From Duganella dendranthematis (GTDB taxonomy: Bacteria; Pseudomonadota; Gammaproteobacteria; Burkholderiales; Burkholderiaceae_D): a stretch of DNA of 64,000 bases. Shown here piece after piece: positions 55,044 to 62,536 of the stretch (within the stretch, counting starts at the first letter, position 1; each line of letters begins with the position of its first letter). Location: the NCBI RefSeq assembly GCF_012849375.1, contig NZ_CP051684.1:5332001-5396000 (forward strand), read 5' to 3'. The notes beneath the pieces are model-generated. The model was not told the origin of the DNA and ran no database searches. It worked only from the letters and a program-made list of their open reading frames with translations. Position numbers and translations under genes: made by a program.

Positions 55044-55397
55044 ATGGCTACGCCTGTCGATCCCGATTTCCGCGCCCGCCTTGCGGCCCTGAACGAGAAG
55101 TTCGCCGCCACCGTGCCCGGCACCCTGGCCAAGATCCGCGCCGCGCTCGACGAGTGCCAGTCCGGTGGTGATCAGCCGTCGCAGGCGGCGCTGCATCAGC
55201 TGCACGAAGTGCTGCATGGCGTGGCAGGATCGGCCGGCACCTTTGGCTTCACGGTCTTTGGACAGGAGGCGCGCCGCGTCGAGCAGCTGGTGCGCGCGGT
55301 GCTGTCTAGTCATAGCGGCTGGCCACCGGTGGCGCCGGAAGTAGCGAAACTGCTGGCGTGGGCCACGCGTGACGCCAAGGCAACGACGTTCGAATGA
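55044..55397 (+). CDS. Hpt (histidine phosphotransfer) domain protein
   Basis: This 117-residue helical protein contains one Hpt domain: HQLHEVLHGVAGSAGTFGF, with the phospho-acceptor His in the H-x-L-x-G-x-A pattern (near residue 59). Hpt proteins shuttle phosphate between hybrid kinases and response regulators. It has no kinase or regulator beside it and is tightly coupled to upp (start one base after its stop), which is functionally odd. The REC-DUF3369-EAL protein 11 kb away is one candidate partner, but nothing ties them directly. Confidence 0.83.
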   Translation: MATPVDPDFRARLAALNEKFAATVPGTLAKIRAALDECQSGGDQPSQAALHQLHEVLHGVAGSAGTFGFTVFGQEARRVEQLVRAVLSSHSGWPPVAPEVAKLLAWATRDAKATTFE

Positions 55398-55539
55398 GCC
55401 GTGCGCTTGATGTGGATCAAACACGATAGTATTAAGATGTCTATAGTGACATTCACTGCCCAACGCGAGCGGTTTTTACTAAGAAAAACAGCGGTTTGCA
55501 TTTATTTTTACGAAAACGTGCTTTTCTCTCGTAAATGGG

Positions 55540-55545
55540 TATAAT
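55540..55545 (+). promoter_or_regulatory. -10 element upstream of the cold-shock gene
   Basis: A perfect TATAAT at 55540-55545 in an AT-rich 246-bp gap gives a predicted leader of roughly 90 nt. No good -35 hexamer is visible at 16-18 bp. A long leader fits the cold-shock family, whose 5' leaders are often thermoregulatory. Confidence 0.5.
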
Positions 55546-55643
55546 ACGGCATCGTTTAGATTCAAGAGTAGTACAGTTTGTCTTTCTTGCCTCAAAAACG
55601 ATATCACGGGCGCAAGCCCAAATTAACTGAAATAGGAATTGTA

Positions 55644-55847
55644 ATGGCAACTGGTATCGTAAAATGGTTCAATGACTCGAAGGGTTTCGGCTTTATCACC
55701 CCTGACGAAGGCGGCGAAGATCTGTTCGCTCACTTCTCGGCGATTCAGTCGGCTGGCTTCAAGTCGCTGCAAGAGAACCAACGTGTTTCCTTCGAAGTAA
55801 CCGCTGGCCCTAAAGGCAAGCAAGCTTCGAACATTCAGCCAATCTAA
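55644..55847 (+). CDS. Cold-shock domain protein (CspA family)
   Basis: This 67-residue OB-fold nucleic-acid-binding protein opens [18 protein letters not shown] and contains RNP1-type KGFGFI and RNP2-type DLFAHF motifs, plus the usual [12 protein letters not shown]. CspA proteins melt RNA structure, often at low temperature. The ATG at 55644 follows ATAGGAATT and gives the exact family length; the in-frame ATG-less extension to 55578 is leader sequence. It is monocistronic, with its own promoter-like -10 and a strong terminator. Confidence 0.96.
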   Translation: MATGIVKWFNDSKGFGFITPDEGGEDLFAHFSAIQSAGFKSLQENQRVSFEVTAGPKGKQASNIQPI

Positions 55848-55870
55848 TACGCTGGATCTAACGATCAAGA

Positions 55871-55898
55871 AATCCTCGTTATTCGAGGATTTTTTTTT
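55871..55898 (+). terminator. Intrinsic terminator after the cold-shock gene
   Basis: AATCCTCG (55871-55878), loop TTATT, CGAGGATT (55884-55891), then a T run to 55898. The T tract abuts the end of the convergent LysR gene. Confidence 0.93.
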
Positions 55899-56808
55899 AC
55901 CTGTTCACTTTGCGCCAGTAGTCCTGCTGCGCGTAGCTGTGACGCAAGAAGTCCACAAACGCCCGTATCCGCAACGGTAAATGGCGACGCTGCGCAAACA
56001 CCGCGTAGATGTCATTGCCCGGCGCAGAATAGTCGTCGAGCACGGTCTGCAACTTGCCGGCCTCGATCGCACTGCCCACTTCCCACATCGACCGCCACGC
56101 CAGCCCTTTGCCGGCCAAGGCCCACTCGTGCAGCACCTGTCCGTCGTTGCTGGCCATATTGCCATTCACTTTGAGTACCGTATTCTTGCCGTCTTCGCGG
56201 AAGGTCCAGCCGCGCTGGCTGCCTTCGCTGCTGATCGCCAGGCAATTGTGCTTGCTCAGATCAGCCAGCGTTTTCGGCTCGCCATGGCGCTTCAGATAGG
56301 ACGGCGCGCCGACCACCACCCGTTGATTGTCGGCCAACTTGACGCTGACCAGGTTGGAATCGGGCAGGCTGGCGATGCGGATCGCCACATCGATGCCTTC
56401 GCCGACGATATCGACCACGCGGTCGCTCATGTTCAGCGTGACCGTGACGTCGCGGTGCTCGGTCAGGAAGGAGGGCAGCAGCGGCGCCACGTGCTGGCGG
56501 CCGAAACCGGCCGGCGCCGAGATCATCAAATGCCCGGTGGCGTGCAAACTGCGCTCGGCCACGGCCGATTCCGCCTCTTCCAATTCGGCCAGGATGCGCT
56601 GGCAATCTTCGAGGAAGGCGGCGCCTTCATCGGTCAGCGCCAGCTTGCGCGTGGTGCGTTGCAACAGCTTGACGCCCAGCCGCGCCTCCAATGCATCCAA
56701 CCGCCGCCCGATCATCGCCGGCGCGATGCCCTCGGCGCGCGCGGCCGCCGATAAACTACCTCTTGCAACCACCTCGACAAAGGTGGAAATCTGCCTGAAC
56801 TGCCCCAT
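55897..56808 (-). CDS. LysR-family transcriptional regulator
   Basis: This 303-residue LysR-type regulator has an N-terminal winged helix-turn-helix (about residues 3-60; FVEVVARGSLSAAARAEGIAPAMIGRRLDALE) and a C-terminal co-inducer domain (about 90-290) of the CrgA/aldehyde-responsive type (HLMISAPAGFGRQHVAP). It is divergent from aceB, so it may control malate synthase and itself. Inverted repeats with ACTAA/TTAGT half-sites lie between the genes. Target and effector are inferences. Confidence 0.92.
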   Translation of the reverse strand: MGQFRQISTFVEVVARGSLSAAARAEGIAPAMIGRRLDALEARLGVKLLQRTTRKLALTDEGAAFLEDCQRILAELEEAESAVAERSLHATGHLMISAPAGFGRQHVAPLLPSFLTEHRDVTVTLNMSDRVVDIVGEGIDVAIRIASLPDSNLVSVKLADNQRVVVGAPSYLKRHGEPKTLADLSKHNCLAISSEGSQRGWTFREDGKNTVLKVNGNMASNDGQVLHEWALAGKGLAWRSMWEVGSAIEAGKLQTVLDDYSAPGNDIYAVFAQRRHLPLRIRAFVDFLRHSYAQQDYWRKVNR

Positions 56809-56832
56809 AAAGTCTCGTCTCCGTCACTTTTT

Positions 56833-56880
56833 ACTAAAACGCATAGATGAAGTGATTTTTAGTCTTGTTTGTATAACTAA
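56833..56880. promoter_or_regulatory. Candidate LysR operator half-sites
   Basis: ACTAAAA (56833-56839) is inverted against TTTTAGT (56857-56863), and TTAGT (56859-56863) against ACTAA (56876-56880). These evenly placed half-sites sit in the AT-rich 159-bp gap between the divergent LysR and aceB genes. Confidence 0.4.
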
Positions 56881-56967
56881 CGAGTGAATATACTTTATAA
56901 AAACACCGCAATGCAACAAGCTTATAATGAGATTGATTCGTTAATATTTTTTTACGGAGACTAGCGC

Positions 56968-58560
56968 ATGACCACCATCACTCTGCCAGCAGGCATGGAA
57001 ATTACCGGCGAAATCAAGCCCGGCTACGAAGCAATCCTGACCCCGGACGCACTGGCGCTGGTGGCCAAACTGAGCCGCGAATTTGAAGTGCGCCGCCAGC
57101 AATTGCTGGCAGTACGGGTTGAACGCGCCAAGAAACTGGATGCCGGTGAGCGCCCGGATTTCCTGGCCGAAACCGCCCACATCCGCAGCGGCGACTGGAA
57201 AATCGCGCCGATTCCGAAGGCGCTGGAATGCCGCCGCGTGGAAATCACCGGTCCGGTCGAGCGCAAGATGGTGATCAACGCCCTGAACTCGGGCGCCGAC
57301 AGCTACATGACCGACTTCGAGGATTCCAACACGCCGAACTGGGACAACCAGATCACCGGCCAGATCAATATGAAGGACGCCGTGCGCGGCACCATCGCGC
57401 TGGAGCAGAACGGCAAATCCTACAAGCTGAATGACAAGGTCGCGACGCTGGTGGTGCGTCCGCGCGGCTGGCACCTGGATGAAAAACACGTGCTGGTGGA
57501 TGGCAAGCGCATTTCGGGCGGCATTTTCGATTTCGCGTTGTTCATGTTCCACAATGCCAAGGAGCAGATCGCACGCGGCGCAGGCCCGTTCTTCTACCTG
57601 CCGAAAATGGAATCGCACATCGAAGCGCGGCTGTGGAACGACATCTTCGTGTTGACGCAGCAGGAACTGGGCCTGCCACAAGGCACCATCAAGGCGACCG
57701 TACTGATCGAAACCATCCTGGCCGCCTTCGAGATGGACGAAATCCTGTACGAACTGCGTGAACACAGCTCTGGCCTGAACGCCGGCCGCTGGGATTACAT
57801 CTTCTCGTGCATCAAGAAGTTCAAGCTGGACAAGGATTTCTGCCTGGCCGACCGCGCCAAGGTGACCATGACTGCCCCGTTCATGCGCGCCTACGCCTTG
57901 CTGCTGTTGAAGACCTGCCACAAGCGTAACGCGCCGGCCATCGGCGGCATGGCGGCGCTGATTCCAATCAAGAACGATCCGGAGAAAAACGACATCGCCA
58001 TGGGCGGCGTGCGTACCGACAAGGCGCGCGACGCCACCGACGGCTACGACGGCGGCTGGGTGGCGCACCCGGGCCTGGTCGACCTGGCCATGGCCGAATT
58101 CACCAAGGTCTTGGGCGACAAGCCGAACCAGATCGAAAAGCAGCGTCCGGATATCGACGTCACCGCCGCGCAACTGCTGGACTTCAAGCCGGAAGCGCCG
58201 ATTACCGAAGCCGGCCTGCGCTACAACATCAACGTCGGCATCCACTACCTGGGCGCCTGGCTGACCGGTAATGGCTGCGTGCCGATCCATAATCTGATGG
58301 AAGATGCGGCCACGGCGGAAATCAGCCGTTCGCAAGTGTGGCAGTGGATCCGGTCCGACAAGGGCGTGCTGGACGACGGCCGCAACGTCACCGCCGACAT
58401 GGTGCGCGCGATGATTCCGGAGGAACTGGCCAAGGTGCAGGCCGCCGCGCCGGGCGGCGACGGTCCGACCTATCCGCGCGCCGCGCAGATCTTCGAGCAG
58501 ATGTCGACGTCCGAGGCGTTTGAAGAATTCCTGACGCTGCCGCTGTACGAAGAAATCTAA
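56968..58560 (+). CDS. aceB: Malate synthase A
   Basis: This 530-residue cytosolic enzyme condenses glyoxylate with acetyl-CoA to malate, the second step of the glyoxylate bypass. It carries MTDFEDSNTPNWDN, the family signature REHSSGLNAGRWDYIFS, and GGMAALIPIKND. The length matches E. coli AceB (533). ACGGAGA precedes the ATG; TATAAT (56923-56928) may be its -10. No isocitrate lyase gene lies within the window. A GNRA-loop terminator follows. Divergent from the LysR gene. Confidence 0.96.
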   Translation: MTTITLPAGMEITGEIKPGYEAILTPDALALVAKLSREFEVRRQQLLAVRVERAKKLDAGERPDFLAETAHIRSGDWKIAPIPKALECRRVEITGPVERKMVINALNSGADSYMTDFEDSNTPNWDNQITGQINMKDAVRGTIALEQNGKSYKLNDKVATLVVRPRGWHLDEKHVLVDGKRISGGIFDFALFMFHNAKEQIARGAGPFFYLPKMESHIEARLWNDIFVLTQQELGLPQGTIKATVLIETILAAFEMDEILYELREHSSGLNAGRWDYIFSCIKKFKLDKDFCLADRAKVTMTAPFMRAYALLLLKTCHKRNAPAIGGMAALIPIKNDPEKNDIAMGGVRTDKARDATDGYDGGWVAHPGLVDLAMAEFTKVLGDKPNQIEKQRPDIDVTAAQLLDFKPEAPITEAGLRYNINVGIHYLGAWLTGNGCVPIHNLMEDAATAEISRSQVWQWIRSDKGVLDDGRNVTADMVRAMIPEELAKVQAAAPGGDGPTYPRAAQIFEQMSTSEAFEEFLTLPLYEEI

Positions 58561-58565
58561 GCACC

Positions 58566-58589
58566 ACGGCCCGCAAGGGCCGTTTTCTT
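58566..58589 (+). terminator. Intrinsic terminator after aceB
   Basis: ACGGCCC (58566-58572), a GCAA tetraloop, and GGGCCGT (58577-58583), then TTTCTTT. It overlaps the last base of the convergent gloB. Confidence 0.85.
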
Positions 58590-59395
58590 TAGAAGTCGTT
58601 TTTCCACAAACGTAGCGCGGTGAAGGTCGCCAGCGGCGTGTCGATGCGATCGAGACGCCCGGCCTTCACCAGCTGCTCCGCAATCGCCGGCTCGCGATAA
58701 CGCAGGAACGGGTTGGTCGCCTTTTCCAGCGCGATGGTGCTGGGCACCGTCGGCACATCGTGCTCGCGCTTGTCGGTTTCCACCTTTACCCGTTCCTGCA
58801 ACGCCATATTCTCCGGCTCCACCACGCGCGCGAAGCGCAGGTTGGACAGCGTGTACTCGTGCGCGCAATACACCAGCGTATCGTCCGGCAACGCGGCCAG
58901 CTTGCCCAGGGAGCTGATCATCTGCGCCGGCGTGCCTTCAAAGAGACGGCCGCAACCACCGGCAAACAGCGTGTCGCCGCAGAACAGCCAGGTCGGCGCA
59001 TCGGCAGATGCCTCGCGCACGTAGGCGATGTGGCCCATGGTGTGGCCAGGCACATCCAGCACAGTCAGTTTGAGCGCCAGGCCCGGCACGTCGAACGTCT
59101 TGCCTTCACCCACCGGCAGCGTGACGGTGGCGATGGTCTCGTTGCGCGGACCGAAAACAGGAACCTGATAATGCTGTAATAATTCAGGAACGCCGCCAAT
59201 GTGGTCAGCATGATGATGGGTGAGTAGAATGGCGGTGAGCTTGAGTCCGTTCGCTTTCAGCGCCGCCAGGATCGGTTTGGCGTCGCCAGGGTCGACTACC
59301 GCGGCATGTGTGCCATCATGTATCAACCACAGGTAGTTATCGCGGAATGCTGGAACCGTTAGAACAGTGAGAGCTTGAGTAGAAGATATGGTCAT
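58589..59395 (-). CDS. gloB: Hydroxyacylglutathione hydrolase (glyoxalase II)
   Basis: This 268-residue metallo-beta-lactamase-fold enzyme hydrolyses S-lactoylglutathione to lactate and glutathione, completing methylglyoxal detoxification. Metal-binding [10 protein letters not shown] (about residues 58-67), [24 protein letters not shown] and [13 protein letters not shown] are all present. The C-terminal helical domain binds the glutathione part. The length is slightly above E. coli GloB (251). It is divergent from the methyltransferase gene by 20 bp, the same order as gloB-yafS in E. coli. Confidence 0.95.
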   Translation of the reverse strand: MTISSTQALTVLTVPAFRDNYLWLIHDGTHAAVVDPGDAKPILAALKANGLKLTAILLTHHHADHIGGVPELLQHYQVPVFGPRNETIATVTLPVGEGKTFDVPGLALKLTVLDVPGHTMGHIAYVREASADAPTWLFCGDTLFAGGCGRLFEGTPAQMISSLGKLAALPDDTLVYCAHEYTLSNLRFARVVEPENMALQERVKVETDKREHDVPTVPSTIALEKATNPFLRYREPAIAEQLVKAGRLDRIDTPLATFTALRLWKNDF

Positions 59396-59415
59396 TGGAT
59401 TGCAAAAGGCTAAGC

Positions 59416-60195
59416 ATGGATAAGGCGGGGTCGGAGAAATCCATTATAGCGCTGGAAGGCTGGCTGCAAACGCCTGCAGGCGTGTACCTGCGTGCGTGGG
59501 AACAAAGCTGTCTCGATAATTTAACAGCGGATATCTTCGGCTACAACGCCGTGCAGATCGGCATGCCGCAAATGGACGCGTTGGCGGCTAGCCGCATGCC
59601 CTATAAAATCCTCGCCGACCGCAAGGTGCGCAGCGCGGATGAGCCGGCGCGGGCGGTGTCGGTAACGCTGGATTACACCGAGTTGCCGTTCGCCTCCCAA
59701 AGCATCGACCTCGTGGTGTTGCCGCACGTACTGGAATTTTCCACCGACCCGCATCAAGTGCTGCGCGAGGTCGAGCGGGTGCTGATTCCGGAAGGGCAGG
59801 TGGTCATCTGCGGTTTCAATCCGGCCAGCCTGTGGGGGGCGCGCCATGTGCTGCGGCGCGTCGGCGGCACCTCGTTCCTGCCGCGCACGGAGGAACTGAT
59901 CTCTATGCCGCGCATGAAAGACTGGTTAAAATTATTGAATATGAGCGCCAGCCAAAGCCACTTCGGCTGCTACGCGCCGGCCTGCCGCACAGAAAAATGG
60001 CTCAACCGCTACGCCTTCATGGATAATGCCGGGTCGCGCTGGTGGCCCTACCTGGGCGGCGTCTACATCGTACAAGCCATCAAGCGCGTCAAAGGCATGC
60101 GCCTGATCGGCCCGGCCTGGAGCCGGAAAACGGCAAACGCCCCGGTGGCGGTGCCGGTTACAAACAAACAACGGGAACAGCAGGATGGAAGATAA
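59416..60195 (+). CDS. SAM-dependent methyltransferase, YafS-like
   Basis: This 259-residue class I-like methyltransferase has [20 protein letters not shown], corresponding to the post-motif region of Methyltransf_11, and [19 protein letters not shown]. The glycine-rich motif I is poorly preserved. The ATG at 59416 follows AAAGGC; a TTG at 59395 would overlap gloB. The order gloB-yafS-rnhA-dnaQ is the same as in E. coli, which supports a YafS orthologue. The substrate is not known. The 3' end overlaps rnhA by 11 bp. Confidence 0.85.
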   Translation: MDKAGSEKSIIALEGWLQTPAGVYLRAWEQSCLDNLTADIFGYNAVQIGMPQMDALAASRMPYKILADRKVRSADEPARAVSVTLDYTELPFASQSIDLVVLPHVLEFSTDPHQVLREVERVLIPEGQVVICGFNPASLWGARHVLRRVGGTSFLPRTEELISMPRMKDWLKLLNMSASQSHFGCYAPACRTEKWLNRYAFMDNAGSRWWPYLGGVYIVQAIKRVKGMRLIGPAWSRKTANAPVAVPVTNKQREQQDGR

Positions 60196-60628
60196 GGTCG
60201 AAATTTTTACCGATGGTGCATGCAAGGGCAACCCGGGCCTGGGCGGCTGGGGCGCCTTGCTGGTGGCCGGCAACGCCGAAAAGGAAATCTGCGGCGGCGC
60301 GCGCGACACCACCAATAACCGCATGGAGTTGCAGGCGGTGATCGAAGCGCTGACCGTGCTCAAGCGGCCGTGCACGGTAGTGCTGCATACCGATAGCCAG
60401 TATGTACAAAAAGGCATTAGCGAATGGATCCACGGCTGGAAGGCGCGCGGCTGGAAAACCGCCAGCAAGGAACCGGTCAAGAACGAAGACCTGTGGAAGG
60501 CGCTGGACGCCGCGCAGCAGATGCACAACGTCGAATGGCGCTGGGTGCGCGGCCACAATGGCCATCCGGGCAACGAGCGGGCCGACATGCTGGCCAACCG
60601 CGGCGTGGAAGTGGCGCGCGGCCGCTGA
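60185..60628 (+). CDS. rnhA: Ribonuclease HI
   Basis: This 147-residue endonuclease cleaves RNA in RNA-DNA hybrids. The four catalytic acids are visible: Asp in [11 protein letters not shown], Glu in [12 protein letters not shown], Asp in [11 protein letters not shown] and Asp in GNERADMLA. The basic handle ([10 protein letters not shown]) is present. The length is close to the E. coli protein (155). It starts within the methyltransferase gene and is followed by dnaQ after 33 bp. Confidence 0.96.
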   Translation: MEDKVEIFTDGACKGNPGLGGWGALLVAGNAEKEICGGARDTTNNRMELQAVIEALTVLKRPCTVVLHTDSQYVQKGISEWIHGWKARGWKTASKEPVKNEDLWKALDAAQQMHNVEWRWVRGHNGHPGNERADMLANRGVEVARGR

Positions 60629-60661
60629 TATACTGCACGTTGAAATTCATTACGGAACACT

Positions 60662-61378
60662 ATGCGCCAAATCGTCCTCGATACTGAAACGACCGGTATC
60701 AACCCCAAGCTCGGCAACCGCATCCTGGAAATTGGCTGCGTTGAGCTGAACAACCGCATGCTGACGGGGAATAATCTCCACTTCTACATCAATCCGGAAC
60801 GTGACTCGGAAGAGGGGGCGCTGAACGTCCACGGCCTGACCACCGAGTTCCTGCGCGACAAGCCGAAGTTCCATGAGGTAGTCGAGCAGCTGCGCGAGTA
60901 CATCCAGGGCGCCGAAGTCATCATCCATAACGCGCCGTTCGACCTGGGCTTTCTGAATCACGAATTCAAACTGCTGAACCTGCCGGACTTCTCCAGCCAC
61001 ATCGGCGGCGTGATCGACACGCTGGTGCAGGCCAAAGAACTGCATCCAGGGAAGCGCAACTCGTTGGACGCACTATGCGACCGCTACGGCATCTCCAACT
61101 CGCACCGTAAATTGCACGGCGCGCTGCTGGATGCGGAACTGCTGGCCGATGTCTACCTGGCCATGACGCGCGGCCAGAACAGTCTGGGCATGGATGTGGA
61201 AGAGGAAGTGGTCAACATCGGCGACATGCTGGAGCCGGTGGCCATGGCCGACATTATCTTTGTGCCGGCCTCGGAAGAGGAACTGGCGGCCCACGCCGAC
61301 ACGCTGGCCGGGCTGGATAAGGCGGTGAAGGGGCAGTGCATCTGGACCGCCTCGCTCAATCCGCCGGTGCCGGCATAA
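60662..61378 (+). CDS. dnaQ: DNA polymerase III epsilon subunit (proofreading exonuclease)
   Basis: This 238-residue 3'-5' exonuclease corrects replication errors as part of the Pol III core. ExoI LDTETTG, ExoII HNAPFDLGFLNHE and ExoIII HRKLHGALLDAELLADVY (with the catalytic His) are intact. The C-terminal third, which binds the alpha subunit, ends in WTASLNPPVPA. The length matches E. coli (243). It has its own short upstream gap after rnhA and is followed by the tRNA-Val promoter. Confidence 0.96.
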   Translation: MRQIVLDTETTGINPKLGNRILEIGCVELNNRMLTGNNLHFYINPERDSEEGALNVHGLTTEFLRDKPKFHEVVEQLREYIQGAEVIIHNAPFDLGFLNHEFKLLNLPDFSSHIGGVIDTLVQAKELHPGKRNSLDALCDRYGISNSHRKLHGALLDAELLADVYLAMTRGQNSLGMDVEEEVVNIGDMLEPVAMADIIFVPASEEELAAHADTLAGLDKAVKGQCIWTASLNPPVPA

Positions 61379-61385
61379 ACTGGAC

Positions 61386-61414
61386 TTGCGCTTCGTGCGG
61401 GCAAGCTCTATAAT
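61386..61414 (+). promoter_or_regulatory. Sigma-70 promoter of the tRNA-Val gene
   Basis: TTGCGC (61386-61391), a 17-bp spacer and TATAAT (61409-61414), 13 bp before the tRNA. The GC-rich discriminator GCTCGC after the -10 fits stringently controlled stable-RNA promoters. Confidence 0.8.
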
Positions 61415-61427
61415 GCTCGCACTCAAC

Positions 61428-61502
61428 GGGAGGTTAGCTCAGGGGTAGAGCACTGCATTCACACTGCAGGGGTCGCAAGTTCGAAACTTGCACTTCCCAC
61501 CA
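61428..61502 (+). tRNA. tRNA-Val (anticodon CAC)
   Basis: This 75-nt cloverleaf has acceptor stem GGGAGGT/ACTTCCC, D arm with GGGG loop, and anticodon stem CTGCA/TGCAG with loop TTCACAC, giving anticodon CAC (codon GTG). The T arm is GCAAG-TTCGAAA-CTTGC, and CCA is encoded at the 3' end. It has its own promoter and terminator. Confidence 0.95.
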
Positions 61503-61534
61503 GAATTCCAAGTGATTTCAATCACGACACAGAA

Positions 61535-61563
61535 AGCCGATCTCTTCAAAGATCGGCTTTTTT
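61535..61563 (+). terminator. Intrinsic terminator after tRNA-Val
   Basis: AGCCGATCT (61535-61543), loop CTTCAA, AGATCGGCT (61550-61558), then a T run to 61563; the stem can be extended by flanking A-T pairs. Confidence 0.92.
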
Positions 61564-62129
61564 GTTGGGTGTGATTTCCTTCATCACAAGCTGTTACATC
61601 TTATCCAACACCGTCCTCCGAGCTTCCACCTGAAAGTGGATATATCACTGCGTTGTCTGCACGTTCGCAACGATTGGTATAGATCACTTCTATCTGTACG
61701 TTTCATTTTTTTAATTTCTTATGCCTTTAAGCTACAAAATTCCTGAAGTGACTCTGCCTCAGGTAGAGTAACTTGCATGTTCGATGCAAGAAAGTGTGAC
61801 TTTTGAGTGTGAGGGGACTGCTGTGACAATGTGCGTATTTTCACGTGTCTATTCGGGTGCCTCTACTGCGCCAAGGTTTCACTGATTTTCCCTATGAAAA
61901 CCTCGCAATGAGGGCATGCCTTTTCCTTCATAAATAGAGTAAAAAATGACGCGGAAAACTCACCAAAAATCACCAATTTCCACACGGAAATTTTTGTTCG
62001 AATTGTGAATATTCGATAGATTGTTTCTTTGGGATAAAATTCTTCCCGTAGATCAACACTTCGAAACTTGTTGGCTACCCGATTAACGAAGCCATGCGAA
62101 TGACATCCACCCCAACGAATTGTGTGAAA
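61564..62129. other. AT-rich stretch without a recognisable protein gene
   Basis: About 570 bp of visibly AT-rich sequence lies between the tRNA terminator and the next gene. It holds two clean hairpins: CTTGCAT-GTTCG-ATGCAAG (61772-61790) and AATTTCC-ACAC-GGAAATT (61975-61992) with a short T tract. A minus-strand open frame (61863-62378) has no start support and a composition unlike the neighbours. The stretch may hold a small RNA or only regulatory DNA for the following gene. Confidence 0.5.
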
Positions 62130-62432
62130 ATGAAAACTTTTACTAAAGCATTTGCCATCGTTCTGTTTAGCCTGCCACTGCTGGCCAGCGCCACCGGGAA
62201 AGTCTCGACCGCTTCCATGCAAGTCAGCTTTGAGGTGAAAGAGTCTTGCAACGTTCAGAGATCGGCTGTAGCCAGCGCTGCTGCCACCAAAACCACCCCG
62301 GCCGTCGCCTGCCAGCTGAAAAGCCCGTACGCGATGACCCGCACCCAGGCCGTTGCGGCCAACAGCACCACGACCCAAGCCGCCGCCATCCGCCAGGCAA
62401 CTGCTGCCGGCGAATGGACCATCACTTTCTAA
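62130..62432 (+). CDS. Small exported protein, possibly spore-coat-U-like
   Basis: This 100-residue protein has a clear signal peptide (FTKAFAIVLFSLPLLASA). The mature part starts MQVSFEVKESCNVQ, which resembles the first strand of spore-coat-U/CsuA-type pilin domains, with one cysteine there and one in VACQLKSPY. It is too short for a full domain, so it may be a truncated or independent member. ATG 62130 opens the signal peptide, but no strong ribosome-binding site is visible. The GC content rises sharply at its start compared with the upstream stretch. Function is unknown. Confidence 0.65.
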   Translation: MKTFTKAFAIVLFSLPLLASATGKVSTASMQVSFEVKESCNVQRSAVASAAATKTTPAVACQLKSPYAMTRTQAVAANSTTTQAAAIRQATAAGEWTITF

Positions 62433-62536
62433 ACTCCCCGTCCCACCATGGTTGGCAGAGACACACCGTCCCCCACCAAAATCTCATTTAATTGCAGGCA
62501 GTGCTGCTGGATGCGCGTCACCAGTCTTTGCAGAAA

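Noticed and set aside
61480..62070. TTCGAAACTTG occurs in the tRNA-Val T arm (61480-61490) and again at 62060-62070, possible att sites
   Set aside because: Only 11 bp are shared, the repeat does not reach the tRNA 3' end, no integrase is present, and the interval is too small for an element.
61863..62378. Minus-strand open frame in the AT-rich stretch and across the small exported-protein gene
   Set aside because: No ribosome-binding site and mixed composition; the plus-strand gene has a proper signal peptide.
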